Source: Neoconidiobolus thromboides FSU 785
Taxonomy: Eukaryota; Entomophthoromycota; Entomophthoromycetes; Entomophthorales; Neoconidiobolaceae
Length of the DNA stretch: 22,333 bases
Assembly (NCBI GenBank): GCA_025603075.1
Contig: MU626535.1
Span: forward strand, 1 to 22,333
Direction: 5' to 3'
Made by a program: the position numbers and the translations under genes. The notes beneath the pieces are model-generated. The model did not search any database. It was given only the letters and a program-made list of their open reading frames with translations, and had not been told where the DNA came from. Shown here piece by piece: positions 7,240-16,581 of this stretch (its first letter is position 1; every line of letters begins with the position of its first letter).

Positions 7240-9901
7240 TTTAAGAATCAAAAAAATTGAATTGTTGAACTAAATATAAAACCCTTGTTTAAATACTTTT
7301 TTTTAACTATAATGCAAGCGCTATATTATTTTTTTTTTCTATTGTTGTCTATATATGGATATACGAAATTAATTACTCTATTTTTAAATAATATTCAGGT
7401 TGATTGGTGGATAAATTTGTATTTCTGATAATTAGAGTGCTTTAATAAGCCTATTTTTAGATTTACTTGCTCAACAATTTTAAATAGGGGTTAAAATAAA
7501 ATTTATAAATAGTGTCAGCAGCTCAGGGTACGTGGGGCTTTCTTTTAAAATTGAAAAGCTAAGGAATGATCTGATCACTGTTTTAACTAAGTTGTAAAAT
7601 TTCAGTAATTAACTGACTTTTTCTTTTTATTTATACTATTATCATTTAATGTCTTTAATTTTCAAAAAATTAATTGGCCTGCAAATGTCGTGGTTAAGTT
7701 AAAGGCTGGGCTACATTAGCTTAATTATTTGTTGAATAATAATTATGCCTTGGTGATCTCTTTAGCTTTTTATGCACAAAGATTAAGTTTAATTTTTTTG
7801 TATTAAATTTATGTCAGACTGTTTCAAAAAGGTTTGGAATAATACTTTATTTATGTTTTTGTCCTCTATGTCTTAATATCTATTTTTATATTAATATTTA
7901 TTTACATGTCTTCGTCTATTTACATTAACTTATATTTTCATTTTCTTTTCAATAGAAATTTAGCTTAATTTTAATTGAAATTTTCTTTTTTAAAATAGCT
8001 CAATTTTTTCATGCTTAACCTCTGACTATTAACAAGTTTTTTAGACCCACCTATTAAAATTTCAGTTTGACATCATCAATTAGCGAAAAATACTATTCAC
8101 TTTTAAGTTCCACTTCGAATAATAAGTAGTCAAACTAGCTTACTCATACACAGATAAGATAAAACTACAAAAATCGCCATATTCCATTGGTGGTAATCTT
8201 GTTAAATATATTAATGAAAACATAGAACTGTTTATTTGTGTAAGTTTTTTGGTATTCAAATGCAAGTCCTGTGGCACATTATGTAACTTTTTATTGAATA
8301 AGAATGGAAAGTTCATTTTTCATTAATTTTTTATTGATCATTTTTTAGTCAACATAAAATTCCAAAATACTCTTGTTTAATATTAAGACAAAAGAGCAGT
8401 TAATTATGAATTTTTACTAAATTTAAAAAAAGTTTGTAACAAAACAAAACCCTCTTCCGTAGAAAGTTTCAAGATTAAAATTTTTTTAAACAAAAAGAAT
8501 ATATTTTGTATCAATTAAAAAAAAAGAATAACCCACCTCTTCTTTAAAAAAATACAAGCGACCTCCTCTTTTTCTTCTTTTAAAGCATAGTTTCTATTTC
8601 TCTGGCTTAGATGTAAAACTGACTTAGAAAAAACTCAAAGATGGACCACAAAAATTAAAAATTGTACAGCGTTCAACTAACATTCACAGAATTAATTATA
8701 AAAATTTTAAAATTAGGCCATTTTTGTAAGTTTGTGGCTACTTTTTAAGCTAAAAACTTGGCCTAGAATTTAAGTAAGATTAGTTCACCTTTAAACTGTA
8801 TAAAAGTAGTGTAAAAATTAGTACAAAAAATCAATACAAACTTTTCTACCGAGTACAATATCCTTAGACTAGAACCCAGCTCTCCCGAACTCGCATACTT
8901 TCCTATAATAGGGTAAATGATTTTATTCTTTTCCTTACCCATCCTATTTTTTTTGTTTATCTGCTCTTACTTTCTGTGTTTATTTGCCTCCAGAAATAAG
9001 ACAACTCAGAATTGAAAAACTAATTTTTTTAAAAATTGAGGAGACTGTTCTAGCATATTTGACCTGCAAAAACAAGGAAAAGAAACACTTGTAATAATAC
9101 ATTTGTTTCATTATTATTTTTACACCAAAATTAGTTTTTAAGTGTAAGTATTTCTAAACTATTTGAAAAATAGAGACTTGGTTCCAGTTGTAATGTTATA
9201 AATTGATTTTTTCAATCTCCTTACTATATTTCTAGTACCTTAAGTCTAACTTTAATTTATTACACTCTATCTTGGATACTAATATGCTTGTTTGGTCTAA
9301 GATTCAAGAGATTTACTTAGTACAACTATCTTTTATATTAATTATTTAATTGATTAAAAAGATAAATTTCGAAACTACTGACCATTTGATCATAATTGAA
9401 ACCATAACCAAGCCTTGATTAATTGACCGACATTTATTTAATAATATTCAAATAAAACATGCTTTTGAGTTTAAATCTTTTTTTAAAGCTTATATATTTT
9501 AGCTCAATTATAAATAAAGCTATTGGTCAACTACACACAACGAAGTGTTCATACAAATATTATAAATAATAATAGCAATATGATATCTCAATTTTCTGGT
9601 TGAATTTTTAAATTAATTACTTTAAATTACTGAAGGATGTTTAATACTACTCGACTCATTCTTCAACTTCAAATGATGAGTATGGATAGTTAATTTTCTA
9701 ACTTGAAGTGTAGAATTAATAACATTAAATAATGGTTCTTTTAAAATACATAAAGACACTACACTTTGGATATGAGGTAGAATAGATTAAGATGATATCA
9801 GTATTATTTAAATAGTTTATGCACTTATTCAATCGTTATATTAACTGAAAAAATTCAATTAGTATTATATTAGTGATCTATCGTTAGAGTAATAAAAAAT
9901 G
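7240..9901. other. Long AT-rich spacer upstream of the chitin synthase
   Basis: About 2.6 kb has no recognised gene, RNA or complete repeat. The right end of the chitin synthase promoter lies at its left edge; on the minus strand TATTTAAA and TTTATATTTA lie within 60 bp of the ATG. A less AT-rich patch at 8799-9015 carries TATAAAAG (8799-8806), a frame containing EPSSPELAYFP, and a pyrimidine-rich intron-like stretch (8913-8993). A small inverted pair, TAGGCCA/TGGCCTA, occurs around 8714-8767. Confidence 0.4.
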
Positions 9902-10005
9902 ATATGGAGTATTTTTTGGTCTCATCATTTTTTCCATCTTTTAAGCGCTATTTAAGTGGAAAGATTTGCTAGTAAGATTTTTAAACACAAAAATACATCC
10001 CATAT
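9902..10005 (+). repeat. ATATGGGG element, copy 3 (forward)
   Basis: This 104-bp copy has left end ATATGGAGTAT, centre TTTTAAGCGCTATTTAAG, and right end AAATACATCCCATAT. The palindromic centre AGCGCT is intact. It ends 96 bp from the 3' end of the tRNA gene. The outer bases G and C extend the terminal pairing to GATATGG/CCCATATC. Confidence 0.85.
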
Positions 10006-10089
10006 CTATAATAGTATTGATGAAGCAAATAGTCTTAGTAATTTATTAATAGTAGCAAATAAAACGGCAGAAAATCAAAAAATTGTAAG

Positions 10090-10094
10090 AAAAA
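10090..10094 (-). terminator. RNA polymerase III terminator of tRNA-Val
   Basis: A run of five T on the minus strand lies seven bases beyond the discriminator base of the tRNA. A second T-run follows at about 10076-10081. This is the usual Pol III stop signal. Confidence 0.75.
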
Positions 10095-10101
10095 TACCTG
10101 A

Positions 10102-10175
10102 TGTTTCCGTCCAGATTCGAACTGGAGACCTTCTGTGTGTTAGACAGATGTGATAACCAACTACACCACGGAAAC
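10102..10175 (-). tRNA. tRNA-Val, anticodon AAC
   Basis: The minus strand folds as a full cloverleaf. The acceptor stem GTTTCCG pairs perfectly with CGGAAAC. The D arm starts GTG and ends CAC around the TAGTTGGTTAT loop. The anticodon stem TCTGT/ACAGA encloses the loop CTAACAC with anticodon AAC (plus-strand 10139-10141). The T arm is TCCAG-TTCGAAT-CTGGA, and the discriminator base is A (10102). No intron and no encoded CCA are present, as expected for a eukaryotic nuclear tRNA. The A box (TGGTGTAGTTGG) and B box (AGTTCGAATCT) are internal. The anticodon with first-position A, modified to inosine, would read the common GTT and GTC codons. Confidence 0.96.
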
Positions 10176-10494
10176 TTGGATCTTCTGGTTAGATTTTATT
10201 AAAGAGAATAATATTTATATAATTTGGATAAAATCGTATAATTATTTTTTTTAATTTGTTAAAAAATTGATTTATATGGTAATATAGATCATGTGCAAAA
10301 ATACAAAACGATGAATTCATTTAAAAAAAATATGACAACAAATTAAAATAAAAGTGAATAGCTAAATCCAACCTTATTTTAAAACACTAAAGAATTCTAT
10401 AAAAATCATTTAATAATTCTTTTGATAATAATATTAATAAAATAAATAACGTTAACTGCAATTAAAAAAATTATGATGAGAAACCTTTTTTATG
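10176..10494. other. AT-rich 5' flank of the tRNA gene
   Basis: No gene is seen. This stretch lies between the tRNA and ATATGGGG copy 4 and is mainly A/T tracts. Confidence 0.4.
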
Positions 10495-10600
10495 ATATGG
10501 GGATGTATTTTTATGTTTAAGAATTTCGCTAACAATTTTTCCATTCAAACAGTGCTCAAAGATGGAAAAAATGATGAAGTCAAAAAAAACAGCCCCATAT
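10495..10600 (-). repeat. ATATGGGG element, copy 4 (reverse)
   Basis: This 106-bp copy is inverted relative to copies 1-3. It starts ATATGGGGATGTATTTTT, passes TTAAGAATTTCGCTAACAA and TGGAAAAAATGATGAAGTC, and ends CAGCCCCATAT. The terminal repeats are near perfect. Confidence 0.85.
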
Positions 10601-11363
10601 AATGAAAACAATTATATTAACGTTTCATCTAAGAGTGGAGTCATATTTAAGCACTATTTTATTAAATAAAAATATTATTATTAACTAGATGACTATAACA
10701 TAGCAATAAGTATACCCTTTCAATACCTCTACTCAAGTAGCAACAATCAATATTAAATCCAGTACTATTAAAACTATCATTTTATTAAAGGATAATATCT
10801 TTGATAGAAAATTACCCTGATTTGAGTTTTTAGTAGAATACTTAGGATACTACACTGACGTTGATGACGATGTTCTAAACTAATTATAATTCTCTATTTT
10901 TAAATTAAATGACATCGTTTAATACTAATGTATGTGTTGATATATGTTAAGTAGATTTATTAGGTTGATTTAAAGGATAAAATAATACTCAGCTTAAAGT
11001 ATTTTTAATTTCTAGCAATTTCTTTAAACATGAGTTTTTAATAATTTAATTTTTATTGTTTCAAAAAAAAGTCACATTCAGCTTCTCGATTAAATAGAAT
11101 CTAAATAGAAATAAATTAGAATATTTTACTGCTTTTGACTATTAAAAAACAAGTTTTTAATAGTAACTTTAATACCTATTGAGAGATTAAGGGAGTATCA
11201 TATTTATTAATTGGAACTCTTTAAATAATAATAATACTTAAGCTGATATTTATTTTAAAATCATACATCATAGAACCTTGTTTATCATTATTTTTGTTTT
11301 TTATTTTTTTATACGATTGATTGAATTTTTTGTCATCTTTGTTATTTTATTTTTATTTTTAAT
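10601..11363. other. AT-rich spacer
   Basis: No coding frame, RNA gene or recognisable repeat was found. Confidence 0.45.
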
Positions 11364-11427
11364 GATAAAATAATAATATAATAATAATAATATAATACTT
11401 AGTATATTATATATTATTATTTTATTT
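11364..11427. repeat. AT-only inverted repeat with an (ATA)n run
   Basis: AAAATAATAATATA... on the left mirrors TATATTATTATTTT on the right around a central CTTAG, with one indel-sized interruption from an ATA microsatellite. The arms are about 25 bp. It could extrude as a cruciform, but low complexity alone can produce such symmetry. Confidence 0.45.
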
Positions 11428-12153
11428 TTTAAATTATAAAAATAACGAATTTCTTTAATTTTATCAACGTAGCGTAATAACTTAAAAATTTTAAATAATT
11501 TAATATTATTGTAAATTGATTAAGATAATTATTATTTTTATAACAACATTATCCATTTTTAAGGTAATAATGTATCAAGAATACTTAAATGTTACAGACA
11601 AAATGGATAAAAATAGTAATCTATATCTTTACGGTAGTTTTTTTTATTCAAGTTTTTTAAAGTAAAATAATAGTTTTGTATATTTTAGTTAATTTTAAGT
11701 TTAAAAATATAAGATTAAATCAAGTTTTATAGCTTATTTAATAACAAATTACTAACATTAAGAACTACTTTTATTACTATATTCATTGAGGTTTTCAAAT
11801 ATTATTAGATTCGACTACTATCTATCAATTTCTTTCATTTTGCTTTTACTATAACTTATCTTATATATATTATATCTTCTTTATCTCTATCTTTATTATT
11901 ATAAACTTAAATTACGAATAGTATTCTACTCAAGTTTAAATTTATTTCATAATCAAGATATAAACCAAATATAGACATTAAAAATTAAAAATGGTAATAA
12001 AGTTTTATCAGTATTTATAAAGAATAACTAAATCATCCATCAAACCTAATTTACCAATCAAATAAATTTTATGATTTGACTATCAATTTGCCTTATCAAT
12101 TTTCTCACTAATTGGATTTTTTTATCTTTTATAAATTGGAAATTCAATTTATA
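11428..12153. other. AT-rich 5' flank of the double-zinc-cluster gene
   Basis: No gene is seen. An 11-bp perfect inverted pair, TTATCCATTTT (11549-11559) and AAAATGGATAA (11600-11610), encloses 40 bases. Pyrimidine-rich tracts at about 11830-11890 (TCTTTCATTTT, TATCTTCTTTATCTC) could belong to the promoter of the gene at 12154, but no clear TATA position can be set. Confidence 0.35.
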
Positions 12154-12938
12154 ATGTCCAACTCTACTGTTGAAGCTGAAGTTAAAGATTGTTTACAATG
12201 TCAAGTTCAAAACATACGCTGTGATCAAAAATTACCGGAATGTAGTCGATGTAGTCGCTTATTTGTAAGTTGTAGTTATACTGAATCGGAACCTGAAGAA
12301 ATCAGTAATCATTTATCCATTCCACAAAATATTTCCAATGTTTATAAAAGACGCTATAATTTCAATATAAGTTCACAAAGACCTCTATACTCTTTTAGAT
12401 CTTATTCACCAGATCCAATAGATAATGTTCAACATCATAATCATCCAACTTATTTAATTCATTCCCTTGGTCCTCCACCGCTTTATCCTTATCCTAAACC
12501 TAGTTTTATGACGGATGAGATCAATCAAGGTAATTAATAATAAGTTTTAATATTTCCTTTTGATTAAGTTATAATCCATTATTAGTGGATACACAATCAA
12601 GTTTTTATAGTAAAAGTAAAGTAGAAAAGATGATGGAAGAAGAAGATAATTATATTTATGATAATCCTATTGTTTGGCAATCCACTATGTTTAATAATAC
12701 TATGTCTGAAGATATGCAACCTTGTGAACTATGTTTTAAAAAAAATTTATCATGCAATGGAAAGAAACCAAAATGTGAGAACTGTGAAAGTACACAGGAA
12801 AAGTGTAATTATAAGAAAGGAGGTAATAATAATGATTTTTTAATAATAAACGGGGCTACTCAGAGAAAAAAAAAAAAAGTAGCAGAAAAGAGTTTAGGGG
12901 ATAAAGAAGTACCTTTAAAATTTAAAAATGGTATCTAA
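12154..12938 (+). CDS. Small nuclear protein with two Zn(II)2Cys6 clusters, one intron
   Basis: The coding sequence is 12154-12529 joined to 12586-12938 (729 nt, 242 residues). The 56-nt intron starts GTAATT and ends ATTAG, and splicing keeps phase (CAA G|TG GAT). Without splicing, exon 1 stops six bases into the intron, which supports one gene rather than two. Cluster 1 has cysteines 13, 16, 23, 30, 33 and 40; cluster 2 has cysteines 172, 175, 182, 189, 192 and 199. Both fit CX2CX6CX6CX2CX6C with the conserved Pro before Cys4. Cluster 2 has the usual basic residues (FKKNLSC); cluster 1 has few (QVQNIRC). Between them is a polar, Tyr/Pro/His-rich linker; RKKKK at 219-223 may be a nuclear signal. 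No fungal_trans domain is present. The start is the first ATG after an in-frame stop at 12109-12111. AATAAA lies at 13002-13007. The role is probably DNA binding; targets are unknown. Confidence 0.75.
12530..12585 (+). other. Spliceosomal intron of the double-zinc-cluster gene
   Basis: This is a 56-nt AT-rich intron with donor CAAG|GTAATT and acceptor TTATTAG|TGG and a pyrimidine patch (TTTCCTTTT) upstream of a TGATTAAG stretch that could hold the branch point. It contains an in-frame TAA, so retention would give a 126-residue product with only the first cluster. Confidence 0.75.
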
Positions 12939-13562
12939 TTTTCGGAATCTATATGATCTTGTTTTATAGTTATGTTTTTATTTCTATTCTCACCTTATTT
13001 TAATAAATTTATATATTTTATCTGTCTATTATTAATTGTATTTTATTAAATTGTTATTACTATATTAATAATAATAACATTAAAATATAAAATTATATAG
13101 ATAAAGTTTAAAGTAGTAAGTTATAAAAACATAAATATATAATGTAAAGTTCAAAAATGCAGCTTGTTACATAAAAAAAGAATTAAACAAAAAAATACAT
13201 CTACACTTCTACTCACCTTTTATTTTCAATAGCTTTTGAAAGTTGAAGTTCACTAATAGTCTTATTACATCTACCAATCACTAATAAATAAGTATTATCT
13301 CCCCTTTTTGTTGTTGATTTATTTTCAAAACTATTAAATCAAAATTTCTTTTCTTTCACTCAAATTAAATCTTTTTTCATCTTTCTATAATGCTATGTTT
13401 TTATTTTAACATTGAACTTTTTTAAATCTAATTTTGTTTTTTTGTAAATTTAGAAATATATTCAATTTGATTAAAATTTAATAAAACTAAACTTTAATTT
13501 GTTTTTTTAAATCAAACTTCTGTTAATTATTTTAATTATTTTAACTATATTCTTGTATTAAT
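12939..13562. other. AT-rich 3' flank, no gene recognised
   Basis: This contains the candidate polyadenylation signal at 13002-13007. The rest is A/T tracts with pyrimidine-rich stretches near 13290-13390. No coding frame is seen. Confidence 0.45.
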
Positions 13563-13669
13563 ACATGGGGATGCATTTTTTTGTTTAAGAATTTTGCTGA
13601 TAACTTTTCCACTCAAATAGCACTCAAAAGATGGAAGAAGTGATAAAATCAAAAAAAACATCTTCATAT
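13563..13669 (-). repeat. ATATGGGG element, copy 5 (reverse), fused to copy 6
   Basis: This copy starts ACATGGGGATGCATTTTT, contains TTAAGAATTTTGCTGATAA and ACTCAAATAGCACTCAAAAG, and ends CATCTTCATAT. Its last four bases (ATAT, 13666-13669) are also the first four of copy 6, so the two are head-to-tail with a shared terminus. Confidence 0.85.
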
Positions 13670-13772
13670 GGGAATGTATTTTTGTATTCAAGAATTTTAC
13701 TAATAATTTTTCCACTCAAATAACGCTTAAAAGATGGAAAAAAATGCTGAAGCTAAAAAAACATCCCCATAT
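13666..13772 (-). repeat. ATATGGGG element, copy 6 (reverse)
   Basis: This 107-bp copy begins ATATGGGAATGTATTTTTG and ends AACATCCCCATAT. It is in the same orientation as copy 5 and shares ATAT with it. Confidence 0.85.
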
Positions 13773-13814
13773 GCTTATAAAACATTGATATATATAAACT
13801 AGGTAAAATAATAT

Positions 13815-13927
13815 ATATGAGGATGTATTTGTGTTTAATAATTTTATTAACAAATTTTTCATTTTTTAAGCGTTATTTGAGTGCAAAAGTTGGCAAAATT
13901 CTTAAACAAAAAAATACATCCCCATAT
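13815..13927. repeat. ATATGGGG element, copy 7, with two like ends
   Basis: Ordinary copies have one end of type GGGGTGTTTTTTTTGACTTC and one of type GGGGATGTATTTTTGTTTAAG. This 113-bp copy has the second type at both sides (13819-13850 and the complement of 13890-13924). Its centre (TTTTTTAAGCGTTATTTGAG) is normal. It is therefore a longer and more regular foldback than its relatives and reads as a recombinant or gene-converted form. Confidence 0.75.
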
Positions 13928-14686
13928 ATTTAATCAAAATATAACTAATATTAGGCAAAAAAATAGTATTTGATATTGTTTTCTGGGATATTATAATATT
14001 AATAATTTAAGATTGATTTGTTTAGAATTACAGTATAATATATATAAGTTATCAAAATTAAGAAAGCTATTTATTAAATTATAATTTGTTGATTTGTTAA
14101 CTATATTAAAATAATTATTCAAATTATGAGTAAATTGAAGTAATTTTGCTCTTAAAATTAAACGTTTTTTTGAATTTATGGATAATTAATCTGAATTTTT
14201 TTACTTAAATTTGCTTTAAAAAATTTCATTTATGTATTTTAACATCTATATTTAGTAACTGTAATATAAAATTATAACTGTTATTATTTTATATATATAA
14301 CACTTTAATGCAAAGTTTAAAATTATTTTTTGATGTAATAGTTTTCTTAAAATTTAATTATTCTTAATTTGATTATTTTATTTTACTTTATTTTATTTTA
14401 TTTCATATAAGTTATATATATACTAATATGATGTTTATCAATATAGCATTTATTGATTTTTGGAAGTTTTCAAAGCTTTTTTAAAATACATATAAATAGG
14501 TTGTTTATATTTCATCTTTATAAAAAGGACCATTAACTGTTAGTTAAGCTTTAATTGATTAAGGAATACTGGATATATTAATTGAAAGAAGTTTTTATAA
14601 AATTTTAATAATATTTATAATAATAGGAGGTATATTATTTTTTACCACTTTTTTTAAATACAAATTAATAAAAATTAAAAAACAAA
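13928..14686. other. AT-rich spacer with a pentanucleotide run
   Basis: No gene is seen. A (TTTTA)n run lies at 14373-14405. The palindrome TTAACTGTTAGTTAA sits near 14533-14547. Confidence 0.4.
14373..14405. repeat. TTTTA microsatellite
   Basis: About six units of a five-base ATTTT/TTTTA motif, interrupted by one C substitution, run through 14373-14405. Confidence 0.7.
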
Positions 14687-14792
14687 ATATGGGGGTGTTT
14701 TTTTGTGTTTAAGAATTTTACTAACAATCTTTCTACTCAAATAGCGCTTAAAAAATGGAAAAATAATGAAATCAAAAAAAACATCCCCATAT
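14687..14792 (-). repeat. ATATGGGG element, copy 8 (reverse)
   Basis: This 106-bp copy begins ATATGGGGGTGTTTTTTT, has TTAAGAATTTTACTAACAA and an intact AGCGCT centre (ACTCAAATAGCGCTTAAAAA), and ends AACATCCCCATAT. Confidence 0.87.
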
Positions 14793-15177
14793 AGCTAGTT
14801 AACATTTGGACTAAATTTATTACAATTTAATTCGAGATTTAATTTTAGCCAAAAAAGTGTTATTTAATTTTTAACTTTAAATTAAATTATTAAAACTCGA
14901 ACTACAATAGATTTGGCATAGATTGAGCTGTTCATACTAACAAAAATACTGTTGATGTTTATAAGAATTTCCTTTGACCAAATTCTTAGCTTAAAGTATT
15001 AAAAAAATTAGAGATTTGAAAAGATTATTACTTGACTTATTTGATTTGTATCTTTAATACATATCAACTTATAAGTTTAGAATATTTGCGATTTGTATTT
15101 CTATCAAAGTACAATTTATGTAACAACTATCTATTATATATGCTATCTACTGTATAAATTATTTACCATATTTTTAT
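14793..15177. other. AT-rich spacer
   Basis: No coding frame, RNA gene or repeat was recognised. Confidence 0.45.
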
Positions 15178-15284
15178 ATATTGGGGCTATTTTTTTTGGC
15201 TTCATTACTTTTTCTGTCTTTTAAGCGCTATTTAAACGGAAAATTTGTTACTAAAATTCTTAAACATAAAAATACATCCCCTAT
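15178..15284 (+). repeat. ATATGGGG element, copy 9 (forward), degraded ends
   Basis: The left end reads ATATTGGGGCTATTTTTTTT and the right end AAATACATCCCCTAT, so both termini carry a small change (a T insertion on the left, loss of A on the right). The interior, including TTTTAAGCGCTATTTAAACGG, is well kept. Confidence 0.82.
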
Positions 15285-16473
15285 TAATACATATTTTATA
15301 AATTTAATAAAGTAGATGAAAAACTCATTTCAATAATAAATCAAAAAGATTAAAAATAAATAATTTATTGAGAAAAAATAGATCAAAAGATGCTAGAATC
15401 TTTTTATTCATTTATTTTTAAGTTATTAAAAGCTTTAAATAACTTAAATTAAGTATACTAATAAAAGAATATGATATCTTTCTAATCTATATCCTTTACC
15501 GAATTTTAGTAATAGGTTAATAAGTTTGACATTATATGGAAATGTGTCTTATTTGAAATATTTATAAATTGTTAATTTTATTTTTAAACTTTAAAGAAGA
15601 TAGATAATTTATATTTTTAAATTTATGAGTTATTTTTAAAAAAATCACTAGTACTAATTTTACGACTAAAACTATCTAAATTTAGTACATAAATTATGTA
15701 GTGATAATTTAAATAGTAAAATTTAATAATTTTCATATAGCATTGAATAGTAAGAACTATATCTAAGTGATCTATCAATTGATCATATAATTAATATAGT
15801 AATATTTCATATAGTAAAAAAAATATGATACTAACAATATAAGAAATAGGTATTTTCTCGATATTGTATTTGATCGAATGTCTATTTTATAAAAACAAAG
15901 TGCTTTAAGATATTATTTCTAAAGAACAATCTAAAGACAATAATATATTGCTATTAATGCTATAGCTTATTTTATTTATTTTATTAATTTGATTTACTAT
16001 ATTTAGATAGGAATTAATTTTGAATAGATTTGTATTTGATTAGATTTAATTTTATCTCAAAAAGTTTATTAAAAGGTATTTCGCAGCACATTATGTATAA
16101 TTGATTTTGTCAACAGGTTGTTAATATTGAATTTAACGCTAACTGCTTATATTGTTTTATAAAATCAGAGCTTTAGTTTGTCACTATATTACTATTAATT
16201 AATAGTATAGCTTCTTATTATATATCAATGATTATTGATTTTTAAGCTTTAATATCAACTTATTTGCAAAGATATCTTTTTAAAGGCAGTATATTTATTT
16301 TACATTTTACATTAAAATTTTTAAAATGCTATAGCTTAAGGTTATGTTCAAATTAATAATTGAAATATTTATTCGCTAATATCTATATTTTATTCATAAT
16401 GAAATTACAAAAAAAGGTTAGTTAAAAAATCAATTATTGCAATATTCGAATGAATATAGTCCAATTTATAACA
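15285..16473. other. AT-rich spacer with small palindromes
   Basis: No gene is recognised in about 1.2 kb. It contains the 32-bp palindrome at 15417-15448 and a 16-bp perfect palindrome, ACTATTAATTAATAGT, at 16191-16206. Confidence 0.4.
15417..15448. repeat. 32-bp near-perfect palindrome
   Basis: TTTAAGTTATTAAAAG is followed directly by its reverse complement with one mismatched pair (15428/15437) and no loop, centred on AGCT. It could be a cruciform-forming or protein-binding site; in DNA this AT-rich, chance cannot be excluded. Confidence 0.6.
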
Positions 16474-16581
16474 ATTTAGATATATTGATATTAAGTTGAT
16501 ATAAACAAGATTTAAATATATTAGTATCAAGTTAATATAAATAAAATTTAAATATATTAACATTAAATTGATATATAAAGA
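16474..16581. repeat. Three 36-bp tandem repeats
   Basis: Three adjacent units of exactly 36 bases (16474-16509, 16510-16545, 16546-16581) align without gaps. They share the pattern ATTTAxATATATTxxxATxAA followed by xTTxATATAxAxAxx. Neighbouring units differ at 7-8 positions, so they are about 80% identical. No coding frame passes through. Confidence 0.75.

Noticed and set aside
9956-10153. 65-codon plus-strand frame.
   Set aside because: It spans half of an ATATGGGG element and the complement of the tRNA, so it is not a gene.
12112-12153. Upstream extension of the double-cluster protein by 14 codons.
   Set aside because: It begins with TTG; the first ATG in frame is 12154 and nothing in the extension looks conserved.
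12658-12843. Overlapping 61-codon frame in exon 2 of the double-cluster gene.
   Set aside because: It is another frame of a region whose cysteine-cluster frame is clearly the coding one.
12939-13075. Possible second intron (GTATCT...TTATAG) adding a hydrophobic tail to the double-cluster protein.
   Set aside because: The intron would be only about 42 nt and the added residues are low-complexity Phe/Leu; the stop at 12936-12938 is simpler.
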